This document shows, in pieces, positions 52,082 to 62,244 of a DNA stretch of 64,000 nucleotides. The DNA lies in contig NZ_JAAFKF010000001.1 in assembly GCF_013299175.1 (NCBI RefSeq), positions 1 to 64,000 of the forward strand, read 5' to 3'. The translations under genes were made by a program, and so were the position numbers. Under the pieces are notes generated by a model that did not search any database, was not told the origin of the DNA, and was given only the letters and a program-made list of their open reading frames with translations. The DNA comes from Sphaerotilus sp. GTDB taxonomy: Bacteria > Pseudomonadota > Gammaproteobacteria > Burkholderiales > Burkholderiaceae_C. Position 1 is the first letter of the stretch, and every line of letters starts with the position of its first letter.

Positions 52082-55000
52082 TCAGTACCCGGCCGGCCCC
52101 CCCGGCATCTGCAGGCCACCGCCCCCCAGCCCGCCCCGCGGCTCCAGGCTCAGGCGCAGGTAGATCGACCCCGTGCTCTGCGTGAACTGCGGTGCGCGTT
52201 CCACGCCGAGCCGGGTGCCGATGTCCAGGTGCCGGGTGATCTGGTATTCCAGCGCCCCGCCCAGGTTCAGCACCAGCCCCGCGTCGCTGCGGGCCGTGTA
52301 GGCAGCCGACGACACCCGCTGCTGCGCCGCCAGATTTTCCAGCGACGCCTGTGCGGCGGCGTCGGTCGGGAAGTAGGGCGCGGCGTCCTCGCGGTACGCC
52401 TGCAAGCCCGCCGAGCCTTGCAAGCCCCAGCTCAGTCGCCCGCTGCGCCCGATCCAGTTCACCGGCACGGTCAGTGCCAGCAGGTGCTGCGGGCTGAAGT
52501 AGCCGCCCTGGCCCCAGGTGTAGCCGCTCAGGTTGCGCCGGTAGTGCTGGTAGCCGAGGTTCATGCCGATGTCGATCTGCGAGTCGGGCAGCCGCTGCGC
52601 GTGCCAGAAGCTGCCGGCGCCCAGTTCGAGGCGGCTGTTGCTGGCGACGCGCTGGCCCGTCAGCGCATGGGCGCCGCCATAGCCGTAGACGCCGACATCG
52701 GCCTGCTCCCAGGCCACCTGCGCCTGCGCCCCGGTGGCGCGCACGCCGCCCCAGACCCGGCCCGTGCGGGCATCGGTCGTGCCGGCAAACGACAGCACGC
52801 TGTCCGTGACGGCCCGCCGCGAGGCGTCCACCGTCAGCGTCAGGTTCTGGGCGAACTCGTCGATGTAGCGCATCCCGCCCACGACATCCACCACCGAGAA
52901 ACCGATCGGCGTGGTGCCGACATCCACCGCCAGCTTGCGCGTCTTCAGTCCGACTGCCACGCCGACCCCGGCGTCGCTCTGCGTCGGGGCCACCAGCACG
53001 CCGGTGGTGTCCAGCCCGAGCGTGCCGCTGCGGGCGCGCGCAGTCTGGCTGACCTGTCCGGCGCTGAGCACCACGGGCGTCACCTTCACGCTGACCTGTC
53101 CGACCGCCTCGATGGTCTTGCGGCCTTCGATCGGTGTCTGCACGAGGTCGAGCCGGCCCAGCCCGGACTCGCCGCTGCGGGCCTTGATCGCGCCGGCGAA
53201 CTCGACGCTGGTGCGCCCGCGCTCGACCTGCACCTCGGCGAGTTCGTCCGCCAGGGTCTTGGGCGGGCGGGCCTGCGCTGCAGAAACCGGCAGAGCGGCG
53301 CTTGGCAGCGGTGCCGCGGCCAGCATGGGTACCGCTGCGGCGGTCACCACGGACGCTGGTGCCGGTGCCGGCTCGCGCCAGCGCAGCGAACGGCTGACGG
53401 CACTGTCCGCCGCCGGGCGGCTGGTGGGCTGGCCGGCGCCGGTGGGCGGCAGTTGGTCCAGGTTCGCCAACCCTTGGCCCAGACCTGTCCCCGGCCCATT
53501 CGGGTTGAACCCGCTGGAGGGCACCCGGTTCGGCACCCCCCCGACCGCCAGCAGCGTGCGCGAGCGGCCGTCCGCCGCGTGGGCCGCGAACGGGTTGCCG
53601 GCGAGGCGGGCCTGTCCCCACTGGAGCGGATTCGGCTGCTCGGCGGCGATGGCGGCGCGCAGGTACTCGGCCGCCTTGGTGAACTGGCCGCGGGCGCGGT
53701 GGTGGCGGGCGTACTGGGCGAGCACGGCGGGGCTGTTCGGCGCCAGCCGTGCGGCCTCCTGGAGCGCCATGGTGGCGGAGTCGTGGTCCTTCTGGCCATC
53801 GGCGGCACCGGCCAGGCCGAGCCAGGCGTCGAGCAGGTTGGGCTGTTTCTGCAGCACCGATTCGAACAGCGCCCGTGCCTGGGCATCGTCACCCCCCGCG
53901 CTGTAGAGCCGTGCCAGCGCCATCTGCAGGCGCGGTTCCTGCGGACGCTCCTGCAGCACCGGCGCCAGCGCCTCCCAGGCGTTGTAGAGGTCGCCGCCTT
54001 CACGCAGTTGGTCCGCCTGGCGCAGGGCCAGGGCGATGCGCAGCTCGTCGAAGTCGCGCCGCTGGCCGGCGGTCAGTGGCTGGCCGGCGAGCTGGCGCAG
54101 CACACCGGCCAGCTCCGCATCCTGCCGCGTCTGCAGCAGCAGCGCCGCGTGGCGCAAGCGCAAACCCGCACCGGCCTGCGGCTGCGCGGCCAGGGTGGCG
54201 CGGATGAGCTGCCCGGCACGGACCTCGTCGCCCAGGTCCAGCCGCGCGCCAGCGACGGCGCCGACGAGGTCAGGGTCTTGCCCGGCCGCCGTTTCGGCTT
54301 CCACCAGCAGCGCCTCGGCCTGCCAGCGTTGACCGGCACGGGCCTGTGCCACGGCGTCGGCGGCCTGGGCCTGGATGGCGAGCCGGCGTTGCAGGCGGCC
54401 CATCTCGGTGGTGCGGGCGCGGGCGGGCACCTGCTCCAGGCTTTGCAGGGCACCGAGCCAGTCCTTCAGCTCCGTCTGCAGCAGGGCGCGGGCCAGCAGG
54501 GCCTCGCCCGGGTGTGCCGCCGGGACCACGAAGGCATCGACCTGCGCACTGGCCGCCTCCGGGTGGTTCTGGCGCATGAGCAACTGGCCCAGCGACAGCC
54601 GCACCCACGGCGACGCCGGAGCCAGTGCCACGGCCTGCTCCAGCAATGCCTGCGCGCCGGCCAGATCGCCGCGCTGCTGGGCCAGGTCGGCCTGCAGCCG
54701 CATCTGGCCGGCCTTGAGCCCGTTCTCGCCACCCAGGCGGGCGAGCACTTCAGTGTCCATGCGCTGCACCAGCGCCCGCTGCGGCTCCGTGCGGCCGGCG
54801 GCGCCGAGGACGTGGTGCAGCCCGGCGTTGGCGCGCAGGTGGCGGGCGTCGGTCTGCAGCGCCGCGCGGTAGGCGGCGTCGGCGGTGAGGAACTGGCCCT
54901 GCTCGGCCAGCAGGTCGCCGAGCAGCACCTGGCCCTCCGGCTCTTTCGGGTCGGTCTCGACGGCGCCCTTGGCGAGGCGCGTGGCGCGGTCGAGGTCGCC

Positions 55001-56236
55001 GACCTGGCGGGCGGCCTGGCCGTCGTGGACCGCCTGCCAGTGCATGGCGGAGCGGTAGACCGGCTGCCAGCGGGTGCCGTTGGTGGCGGCGCTGGCGCGG
55101 CCGAGCAGCTCGCCGGCCTCGGCGAAGCGGTCCTCGCGCATCCGCACGATGCCCAGGCCGGCGAGCGCGTCGGTGTCCTCCGGGCGCTGGCGCAGGGCGG
55201 CGTCGAACCGCAGGGCGGCGGTCGGGGTGTCGCCGTTGTCCAGCGCGGTGAAGCCCTGGCGGGCGAGTGGCGACAGGGCGGGCGCGGCTGGCTTGCGCGG
55301 GGTGGCCTTGCTGTCTGTGCGGGCGGTTGCGGTGGCACGGCCCGTACCGGGTGCCGTGCCTTTGGGCAGCTCGCCGAGCCGGGTGCGCAGCTCGGCGTCG
55401 TCGCCGACGGTGGCGAGGTACTGGCGCAACAGCGGTGCATCGGCGGCGCGGGTGTCCAGCCACACGAGTGCCTGCCGCCACGCGGCGCGGGCTTCCTTCT
55501 GCACGGCGGCGGGGGTGCCGTCCTGGGTGGACAAGGTGGTCAGCCGCTGGATGGCGTCGCGCCGGGTCGGCTCGCGGTAGCTCAGGTGCTTGGCGTGGGC
55601 GAGGGCCGGGCCGGCCTGTCCGGGGGCGGATTGCGCCAGGCGCTCCAGGCCGCGGCGTGCCTCGTCCCAGCCTTCGCGGGTGCCGCCGAGCGTCTGGTAG
55701 TACTCGACCGCGAGGTCGTCGCTGGGCGGCTGGGCGCCGAGGGCCTGCTTGTAGGTGCGTGCGGCGGCTTCGGTCTGGCCGGCCTGCGCATATTGGCGCG
55801 CGGTGGTGATGAGCGCCTGGTTCGAGGTCTGGGACTGCACCTGCTTGGCCAGCGCGCCCAGCCCCGGATGGTCGGGGCGCACCTGGCGCAGCCGGTTCAG
55901 GTAGGCGCTGGCTTCGTCGAAACGCCCCGCTTCGACGCTCTGCGTCGCCAGCCCGTACAGCGCCTCCGGCTGCCGCGGATCGACGCCGAGCAGTTTCTGC
56001 CAGGTCTGGCCGGCCAGATCCGCCCGGCCGCGCTGCTGCCAGTGGCGGGCCTGCTCGACCAGGGGCTGCACGGTCGCGGCCTGCGGAGCGTCGGGCGGCG
56101 CGGAGGCGGTCGCGGCGTGGGCCGTGGTCGCCAGCCCCGCCATCAGGCCCAGGCAGGCCAGCGCAACCAGGGTCGGTGCCGGACGGTGGAAGAAGCGGTC
56201 GGAGGACAGGGTGGTCGGGGTGGACGGGTGCGTCAT
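52082..56236 (-). CDS. bcsC: Cellulose synthase outer-membrane export protein BcsC
   Basis: 1384 residues, longer than E. coli BcsC. A signal peptide ends 'ATTAHAATA'. A long periplasmic TPR superhelix (about 55-920) has repeats such as 'QPEALYGLATQSVEAGRFDEASAYLNRLRQVRPDHPG'. The C-terminal BCSC_C beta-barrel (about 1030-1370) includes 'SVEFAGAIKARSGESGLGRLDL', 'VVGGMRYIDEFAQNLTLTVD' and 'NLGYQHYRRNLSGYTWGQGGYFSPQ'. It carries the glucan across the periplasm and outer membrane. Its ATG overlaps the bcsZ stop by 4 bp, and it is the last gene of the operon. Confidence 0.93.
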   Translation of the reverse strand: MTHPSTPTTLSSDRFFHRPAPTLVALACLGLMAGLATTAHAATASAPPDAPQAATVQPLVEQARHWQQRGRADLAGQTWQKLLGVDPRQPEALYGLATQSVEAGRFDEASAYLNRLRQVRPDHPGLGALAKQVQSQTSNQALITTARQYAQAGQTEAAARTYKQALGAQPPSDDLAVEYYQTLGGTREGWDEARRGLERLAQSAPGQAGPALAHAKHLSYREPTRRDAIQRLTTLSTQDGTPAAVQKEARAAWRQALVWLDTRAADAPLLRQYLATVGDDAELRTRLGELPKGTAPGTGRATATARTDSKATPRKPAAPALSPLARQGFTALDNGDTPTAALRFDAALRQRPEDTDALAGLGIVRMREDRFAEAGELLGRASAATNGTRWQPVYRSAMHWQAVHDGQAARQVGDLDRATRLAKGAVETDPKEPEGQVLLGDLLAEQGQFLTADAAYRAALQTDARHLRANAGLHHVLGAAGRTEPQRALVQRMDTEVLARLGGENGLKAGQMRLQADLAQQRGDLAGAQALLEQAVALAPASPWVRLSLGQLLMRQNHPEAASAQVDAFVVPAAHPGEALLARALLQTELKDWLGALQSLEQVPARARTTEMGRLQRRLAIQAQAADAVAQARAGQRWQAEALLVEAETAAGQDPDLVGAVAGARLDLGDEVRAGQLIRATLAAQPQAGAGLRLRHAALLLQTRQDAELAGVLRQLAGQPLTAGQRRDFDELRIALALRQADQLREGGDLYNAWEALAPVLQERPQEPRLQMALARLYSAGGDDAQARALFESVLQKQPNLLDAWLGLAGAADGQKDHDSATMALQEAARLAPNSPAVLAQYARHHRARGQFTKAAEYLRAAIAAEQPNPLQWGQARLAGNPFAAHAADGRSRTLLAVGGVPNRVPSSGFNPNGPGTGLGQGLANLDQLPPTGAGQPTSRPAADSAVSRSLRWREPAPAPASVVTAAAVPMLAAAPLPSAALPVSAAQARPPKTLADELAEVQVERGRTSVEFAGAIKARSGESGLGRLDLVQTPIEGRKTIEAVGQVSVKVTPVVLSAGQVSQTARARSGTLGLDTTGVLVAPTQSDAGVGVAVGLKTRKLAVDVGTTPIGFSVVDVVGGMRYIDEFAQNLTLTVDASRRAVTDSVLSFAGTTDARTGRVWGGVRATGAQAQVAWEQADVGVYGYGGAHALTGQRVASNSRLELGAGSFWHAQRLPDSQIDIGMNLGYQHYRRNLSGYTWGQGGYFSPQHLLALTVPVNWIGRSGRLSWGLQGSAGLQAYREDAAPYFPTDAAAQASLENLAAQQRVSSAAYTARSDAGLVLNLGGALEYQITRHLDIGTRLGVERAPQFTQSTGSIYLRLSLEPRGGLGGGGLQMPGGPAGY

Positions 56237-57507
56237 GGGGTCGGGCAGCGGGGGGTCGAAGGAGTGGGGGTGCGCTGCAGCCGACCGTGGCGGTCGCAGC
56301 GCCAGCGTTGCTGCAGCCAGCCGGTGCTGAACAGCGCCAGGGCGTGGTCGTAGTAGCGCAGACGGGTGCCACTGGCGCAGGTGGCGGCGAGCCGCTCGGC
56401 CAGGTGCTGGGCGCCGGCGCAGTCGCCCAGCGCGGTGAGATAGGGTTGCAGCGCGGCGGTGAAGCCGGGCGGGGCGGTGCCGCGGGCCACGCTGGCCGGG
56501 TCTGCGCTGGCCGGGGCGCGGGTGGCCAGGCGCTCGGGCAGGGTGGCGGCGCGGGTGTGGCGCTGCATGCCCGCGAGTCCTTGCAGCAGCGCCGGCTTGA
56601 GCGGGTCATCGGTCGGGGCGACGCCGGCCCAGAGGTAGCAGCGGATCGCGTCGTAGCTGCCGGTGTCGCCCTGCTGCGTGTCGGCGGTCCAGCGGCCCCG
56701 CAGCGGCGCGCTGTGCTGCACCGACCAGGTGGCCCAGTCGGGGGCGAGTCCGTGTGGCGCCATGCCGGCCAGCGTGCGCGCGGATTGTTCGGCCAGCGCC
56801 GTCCACGGTCCGCCCGGATCGGCGCTGGCCAGCCCGCGCAGCACATGCAGCGGTGCGTAACTCGGGTTGAAGCGCCACTGCAGGCGGTCTTCGCTGACGA
56901 AACCCTGCGGACCCGGCAGCAGCATGGTGCCCAGCCCCGGCACCTCGGCGACCTCCTCGGCCCGGATGCGCGCCAGCAGCGCCCGGCCGTCCGTGGCCAG
57001 CGCGGGCGCGTTCCAGAGCCGGGCGGCCTCGATCAGCGTCCAGGCGAGCCAGAGGTCGGCGTCGCTGGCGGCGTTGGCGTCGAGCACGCCCCAGCGGCCA
57101 TCGCGCTGGCGGCCCCACTGCCAGGCGGGCAGCCGCGCGGCGAAGTCCCCACTGCAGAGGTTCTGGCGGGTCCACTGCAGCACCCGGTCGAAGCGCGGGC
57201 GGTCGTCGGCCACCAGCGCGAAGAACAGCGCGTAGGACTGGCCCTCGGAGGTGCTGACACGGGCCTCGGTGTCGGGGTCGAGCACGCGGCCGTCGGGCTG
57301 CAGGAAGGTGCCGGCGAAGCTGCTCCACAGGGCATCGAAGTCGTCGCAGGCCAGCCGCCGCACGGGCGCCGCCGACGATGCGGCCGGGGCCGGCGCGGCA
57401 CAGGCGGCGCTCGCGAGTGCGCCGACCCCACCGGCCAGGGCGCCGAGCCGCAGCAGCAGCCGCCTGCGCTGCGGCTGCCCCGGCGGCTCAGGCCGATGCC
57501 CCGGCAT
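56233..57507 (-). CDS. bcsZ: GH8 endo-beta-1,4-glucanase BcsZ
   Basis: 424 residues from ATG 57507, overlapping the bcsB stop by 20 bp; ATG 57522 is an alternative. A signal with 'RRRLLLRLGALAGGVGALASAACA' in two parts may be Tat-like or a lipoprotein. GH8 motifs: acid Glu in 'STSEGQSYALFFALV', 'DANAASDADLWLAWTLIEA' (Asp) and 'SYDAIRCYLWAG' (Asp). It trims or edits the nascent cellulose in the periplasm. Lies between bcsB and bcsC as in other cellulose operons. Confidence 0.92.
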   Translation of the reverse strand: MPGHRPEPPGQPQRRRLLLRLGALAGGVGALASAACAAPAPAASSAAPVRRLACDDFDALWSSFAGTFLQPDGRVLDPDTEARVSTSEGQSYALFFALVADDRPRFDRVLQWTRQNLCSGDFAARLPAWQWGRQRDGRWGVLDANAASDADLWLAWTLIEAARLWNAPALATDGRALLARIRAEEVAEVPGLGTMLLPGPQGFVSEDRLQWRFNPSYAPLHVLRGLASADPGGPWTALAEQSARTLAGMAPHGLAPDWATWSVQHSAPLRGRWTADTQQGDTGSYDAIRCYLWAGVAPTDDPLKPALLQGLAGMQRHTRAATLPERLATRAPASADPASVARGTAPPGFTAALQPYLTALGDCAGAQHLAERLAATCASGTRLRYYDHALALFSTGWLQQRWRCDRHGRLQRTPTPSTPRCPTP

Positions 57508-59884
57508 GGCGGCGCAAGGCATGGCGCTGGAGCAGCACATAGATCACCGCCGACAGCGCCAGCAGTCCCAGCATCAGCACCGCCCACAGCAGCACCGGCC
57601 GGTCCGAGAGCTTCCAGCGCAGCCAGCTCAGCCACGGCAGGTCGCCGCTGGCGTAGGTCGGGTCGGCGCGGAAGGGGGTGATGCGGCCGGATTCCTCGAA
57701 CAGGGTGACGTGGCCGTGGATCTGCGCCAGACGGTCGCTGTCGAGCAGGGCGTCGGTGATGAAGGACAGGGCGGCGGGGGTGGTGGACATCAGACCCACG
57801 ACGCTGCGGTTGCTCGCCAGCGGTGACTCGAAGCCGACCAGCGCCGCTTGCGGGTCCGTGCCGCGGAACGCCAGGGCGTCCAGCGGCGGGAGGTCGCCGC
57901 GTTGCCAGAGGGCGCGCAGCCAGTGCAAGCCCTCCGGCCAGATCCACTCCGTGGGTGACAACGACAACAGGCTGAAGCCGGCGTGTGCGTTTGCCGCTCG
58001 GGACGGGTTCGCGGCGGCAGCACGCACGGCGGCCAGGTCCTGGAAGGGCATCGCGCCCGCCCAGTCGGCGAACAGGCGCTGGTTGCCGGCGCTGCCGATG
58101 ACGATCAGATCCCGGTCGGCCACCTGTGCCACGCCGCGGGCATGCACCACCTGCACCAGCCGCGCCGACAAGCCGGTGGCCTCGCCGGCCCGGCCCATCA
58201 GGGTCAGGAAGGCGTCGAGGTCTTCCCGCGAAGGCTGGTCGGGCAGGACCACGGCCGTTTCGGCCAGATCGGCCAGCCGGGTGTATGGGTGGGTGGTGTT
58301 GGCGAAGGCGGCCAGGTCCGGCAGGGGCAGGAAGTGCGGCGCGCTGGAAAAGTCGATGGTCGAGTTGCCGTCGAGCACGCTGCGCGGGCGGTCCAGTGCG
58401 GCATCGGCGCGGCCTTCGCGCAGGCACTCGCTGGCTTCGTCGGCGACGCCATGCTCCAGCGCCACCTCCAGGCGCGCGTAGGACTGCGTGCCCAGCGTGG
58501 CCACGGGGATGCGCAGGTTGCGGCGTGCCGAGCGGGTCAGCGCGTCGTCGCGCTCGCCGCGCAGGCTGCGCTGCAGGTTGTCGAGCCAGCGCGCGGTGAC
58601 ACTGGGTTCGAGCCGCTCGTCGAGCTGGGTCGTGCCGTTGAAGCGCACTTGCAGGGCCGCAGGGGCATCGTCCGGGCGGGCTTCGTAGCGCATCCGCAGA
58701 TCGACCTGCACCTTGCGCTCGCGCCACGGGAACAGGTCGGGCGGCAGCCGCATCGGCACGCTCACCTGCAGCGGCCGGGTGTCGCGGGTGGTCAGCGCGG
58801 CGGTGGAGACCAGCTCGTCCAGGCGCACGGGGCGGTGGGTGGGTGTCCAGTGCGGGGCGTCCCAGGCGCGGCGCGGCGCGGCGTCGGTCAGGCGGTCGAT
58901 CAGCGCGCTGCTGCCGTGGCCGGGCAACTGGCCGCGCACGAGGGCATCGGCGGCGCGGCGCAGTTCCTGTCCGTCGCGGCCGAGCAGGTAAAGCACCTTG
59001 TGCTGCGGATCGTCCGGGTGTGCGGCCAGCGTCACCGACGCGCCGGCGATCGGCGGCAGGACCACGCCGGGCGGCGCATCCTCGGGGGTGGCGAGCACGA
59101 TGGCATTGCCGCTCGGCAGGCGGTCGCGCGCCTGGACCCGCACGCCCCGGTAAGCCGACAGCGCACCGAACCAGGACGCGACATTGCCCGCCGCCTGCAG
59201 CGTGGCGTCGCTGGCCCGCGGCGAGAGCACCAGCGTCAGCGCGTTGCGGCGCGGGTCATGCGGATCGAAGAAGGGTGCGGGCAGCAGCGAGAGATCGTCG
59301 GCCAGCGGCAGCGGGGCCATCACCAGGTTCAGCGACGAGGTCAGGGCGATCTGGGCCCACAGGCCGGCGCTTTCTGCGGCAGTGCAGTCGATCGGCTCGG
59401 TGAACTGCACGGTCAGCTCGTTCTGGTCGAGCACCAGGCGCGGGTCGATCGTGACCGTGTGGCGGGTGCCACGGGGACCGGCTGCGGGGGCACTGGCCGC
59501 GGTGGCGGTCGCGGCAGTGGCCTCCAGCCGGCTCACCAGTTCTCCATTGAGCCGCACCTCCAGCGCCCCGACCCGCCCGGCCAGCATCGGCGACTGCGCC
59601 AGATCCAGCTTGAGCACGGCGGACGACACCACCTCATCGGCCCGCAGCGCGAAGTGGAAGGGGTGGCGCGTGTGGCCGCGCTTGAGCATGACGGCATCGC
59701 GCTGGCCGAGCTGCGAGAAGGGCAGGACGAGGTCGCGGCCTGGTGTGGCCGCCACCGCGCTCGGCCATGCCCATGGCCCCCCCAGCGCGAGCGCCAGCGT
59801 CAGCAGCGCAGTCCCTGCCCGGCGGGCCACTGGGTGCCCTGTGCGCAATCGGCGCACCCGCGCCGTGTCGGTTCTCTTGTCCAT
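57488..59884 (-). CDS. bcsB: Cyclic-di-GMP-linked cellulose synthase subunit BcsB
   Basis: 798 residues from ATG 59884. A signal peptide ends 'WPSAVAATPG'. Two repeats of carbohydrate-binding and flavodoxin-like domains follow ('LPFSQLGQRDAVMLKRG', 'VVSSAVLKLDLAQSPML', 'LVTIDPRLVLDQNELTVQF'-like strands, 'PMRLPPDLFPWRERKVQVDLRMRYE'). The C-terminal helix 'PVLLWAVLMLGLLALSAVIYVLL' anchors it beside BcsA. It guides the polymer through the periplasm. It follows bcsA by 65 bp. Confidence 0.94.
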   Translation of the reverse strand: MDKRTDTARVRRLRTGHPVARRAGTALLTLALALGGPWAWPSAVAATPGRDLVLPFSQLGQRDAVMLKRGHTRHPFHFALRADEVVSSAVLKLDLAQSPMLAGRVGALEVRLNGELVSRLEATAATATAASAPAAGPRGTRHTVTIDPRLVLDQNELTVQFTEPIDCTAAESAGLWAQIALTSSLNLVMAPLPLADDLSLLPAPFFDPHDPRRNALTLVLSPRASDATLQAAGNVASWFGALSAYRGVRVQARDRLPSGNAIVLATPEDAPPGVVLPPIAGASVTLAAHPDDPQHKVLYLLGRDGQELRRAADALVRGQLPGHGSSALIDRLTDAAPRRAWDAPHWTPTHRPVRLDELVSTAALTTRDTRPLQVSVPMRLPPDLFPWRERKVQVDLRMRYEARPDDAPAALQVRFNGTTQLDERLEPSVTARWLDNLQRSLRGERDDALTRSARRNLRIPVATLGTQSYARLEVALEHGVADEASECLREGRADAALDRPRSVLDGNSTIDFSSAPHFLPLPDLAAFANTTHPYTRLADLAETAVVLPDQPSREDLDAFLTLMGRAGEATGLSARLVQVVHARGVAQVADRDLIVIGSAGNQRLFADWAGAMPFQDLAAVRAAAANPSRAANAHAGFSLLSLSPTEWIWPEGLHWLRALWQRGDLPPLDALAFRGTDPQAALVGFESPLASNRSVVGLMSTTPAALSFITDALLDSDRLAQIHGHVTLFEESGRITPFRADPTYASGDLPWLSWLRWKLSDRPVLLWAVLMLGLLALSAVIYVLLQRHALRRHAGASA

Positions 59885-59949
59885 CCCCAGCCATCCTTGT
59901 TGTGTCGCGTCAGGCCATGCCGTGCCGTGCCGCTGTACCGTGCTGTTGT

Positions 59950-62160
59950 TCAGGCGCGCACCGAGGCGGGCCGGCGTGGCGGTGCCGCGTGCTTCGATTT
60001 CCAGCCGAACACCTTGGCGCAGCCCCGCACCCCCAGGCCGATGATCTGCCGCAGCGCGTGGGCCGGTCGGTCGGGCGCGTGGCGGGTGGCGTGGTCGATC
60101 CAGGCGTCGGCGCGGGCGAAGGTGATCTCCACCAGGTCCATCTGCTGCTGCAGCGTCATCGGGTCGAAGCGCAGGCCGTGGTGCTCGCCCTGGCGGAACA
60201 CGATCAGCGCCGAGAACAGCGCGGCGTGGTCGCCCCGCAGCAGCGCCAGCGTCACGGGGGTCTGCTCCTCCAGCATCACGCCAGGGGGCAGCCGCACGCG
60301 CAGGCCGCCTTCCGAGAAATCTTCGGTCTCGACGTGCCAGACGCGGCCGTCGGCGGTTTCCATGCGCGCCGGGATGCCGAACTGCACGCGGTGGGACTGC
60401 CGGACCTGCCGGGTCTCCGACGCCGCTGCCGCCGCTGCGCCCAGGATGACGAGGTTGTAGAGCGTCCACAGCATGTTGAGCAGCACCGTGTCCAGTTCAT
60501 GCGTGTTCCACCAGAACAGCCGCGCGATGCCCACCACGAAGCCGACCAGGTTCAGCGACAGCAGCACCACATACGGCCGCGCGATGCCCCAGTCGAAGAA
60601 GTCGCGCTCGATGTAGCCACCCTTGGCGGTGACGTTGAAGCTGCCGGCCTTGGGGTCGATCAGCGCGAGCATCGTCGGGCGGAAGATGTACCAGGCCAGC
60701 ACCGCCTCGTAGACCTCGGCCCAGAACGAATGCCGGAACTTGCCCTGGGTGCGCGAGTTGACGAGGTTGGCGTGGACCAGGTGCGGCAGGGCCATCGCGG
60801 CGATCATCACGGCCGAGGCGTGGATGACGTGGGCGGCGAAGAACAGGTAGGCCAGCGGCGCGGTCAGGAACACGAGCCGCGGCAGGCCGTAGAAGAAGTG
60901 CAGCATCGCGTTCGAGTAGCACAGCCGCTGTGCCCAGGTCAGGCCCTTGCCCCACAGCGGACAGTCGGTGCGGAAGATCTGTGCCATGCCGCGCGCCCAG
61001 CGGATGCGCTGGCCGACGTGGGCGGAGAGGCTTTCGGTGGCGAGTCCGGCGGCTTGCGGGATGCCGATGTAGGCGGTGTTCCAGCCCTTGCGGTGCAGCT
61101 TCAGCGCGGTGTGGGCGTCCTCCGTCACGGTCTCGATCGCCACGCCGCCGACCTCCATCAGCATGTCCCGCCGCAGCACCGCGCAGGAGCCGCAGAAGAA
61201 GGTGGCGTTCCAGAAGTCGTTGCCGTCCTGCACCAGTCCGTAGAACAGCTCGCCCTCGTTGGGCACGTTGCCGAAGGTGTCGAGGTTGCGCTCGAAGGGG
61301 TCGGGCGAGAAGAAGTGGTGCGGCGTCTGCAGCATCGCCAGCTTGGGATCCTTGTAGAACCAGCCGAGCGTCATCTGCAGGAAGGAGCGCGTGGGGATGT
61401 GGTCGCAGTCGAAGATGGCGACGAACTCGCCATCGGTGCGCGCGAGCGCGGCGTTGATGTTGCCGGCCTTGGCGTGGCGGTTGTCGCTGCGGATCACCCA
61501 CTCGATGCCGACCTCCTCGGCGAAGTCGCGGAATTCCTCGCGCCGTCCGTCGTCGAGCAGGTGGATGCGCAGCTTGTCGAGCGGCCAGTCCAGCGCCATC
61601 GCGGCCAGCACGGTCGGCTTCACCACCTTCAGCGGTTCGTTGTAGGTGGGGATGAACACGTCGATCGTCGGCCACTCCTCCACCGGCATCGTCAGCGCCA
61701 CCGGACGGCGTTCCAGCGGCCAGATCGTCTGGAAGAACCCCAGCACCAGCACCAGCCACGCGTAGACCTCGGCGGCGATCAGTCCGCTGCCGAAAAACAG
61801 GTCCAGGCCGTTGTCCATCTGCAGCGTCTCGGTCATGCGCCAGTAGAGGTAGCGGCTCGACACGGACAGCGAGATGAAGGTCAGCAGCAGGGTGACGAAC
61901 CGGCCCGGCGAGCGGTTCAGCAGCAGCGCGCACACAAAGCACAGCACGCCGAACACCACCTGCTCCCACAGGTCGAGCGGCACCGAGATGACCGTGACCA
62001 TCAGCAAGGCGCCGCTGAGCAGCATCGCGAGCTGCAACGCCCGGTACTCCCAGGTGTTCCAGTGCCAGCCGGCCGTGCGCCAGGCGCCGACCGGTGACAT
62101 CAGCGGGCGCGCCGCAGCGGGCGGGTGGTGGAGAGAAGACAGATCCGGCGATTCGGCCAT
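59950..62160 (-). CDS. bcsA: Cellulose synthase catalytic subunit BcsA
   Basis: 736 residues with about eight membrane helices around a GT2 domain: 'HLLDDGRREEF' (DDG), 'IFDCDHIPTR' (DxD), 'VTEDAHTAL' (TED) and 'QRIRWARGM' (QxxRW). The C-terminal PilZ domain near 570-680 has 'RQSHRVQFGIPARM' (RxxxR) and 'EDFSEGGLRVRLP' (D/NxSxxG), so c-di-GMP activation is expected. It polymerises UDP-glucose to beta-1,4-glucan at the inner membrane. Confidence 0.97.
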   Translation of the reverse strand: MAESPDLSSLHHPPAAARPLMSPVGAWRTAGWHWNTWEYRALQLAMLLSGALLMVTVISVPLDLWEQVVFGVLCFVCALLLNRSPGRFVTLLLTFISLSVSSRYLYWRMTETLQMDNGLDLFFGSGLIAAEVYAWLVLVLGFFQTIWPLERRPVALTMPVEEWPTIDVFIPTYNEPLKVVKPTVLAAMALDWPLDKLRIHLLDDGRREEFRDFAEEVGIEWVIRSDNRHAKAGNINAALARTDGEFVAIFDCDHIPTRSFLQMTLGWFYKDPKLAMLQTPHHFFSPDPFERNLDTFGNVPNEGELFYGLVQDGNDFWNATFFCGSCAVLRRDMLMEVGGVAIETVTEDAHTALKLHRKGWNTAYIGIPQAAGLATESLSAHVGQRIRWARGMAQIFRTDCPLWGKGLTWAQRLCYSNAMLHFFYGLPRLVFLTAPLAYLFFAAHVIHASAVMIAAMALPHLVHANLVNSRTQGKFRHSFWAEVYEAVLAWYIFRPTMLALIDPKAGSFNVTAKGGYIERDFFDWGIARPYVVLLSLNLVGFVVGIARLFWWNTHELDTVLLNMLWTLYNLVILGAAAAAASETRQVRQSHRVQFGIPARMETADGRVWHVETEDFSEGGLRVRLPPGVMLEEQTPVTLALLRGDHAALFSALIVFRQGEHHGLRFDPMTLQQQMDLVEITFARADAWIDHATRHAPDRPAHALRQIIGLGVRGCAKVFGWKSKHAAPPRRPASVRA

Positions 62161-62244
62161 GGCGGGTAGGAAGGTCGGACAGGCAGACAGATCCCGCTGT
62201 CGCCGCGCACAGCGCGCGCACGGCCAGCAGCGGGGCGGAAGGGA

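Noticed and set aside
52229..56353. 1374-codon plus-strand open frame
   Set aside because: It is antisense to bcsC, whose TPR and barrel domains are unmistakable.
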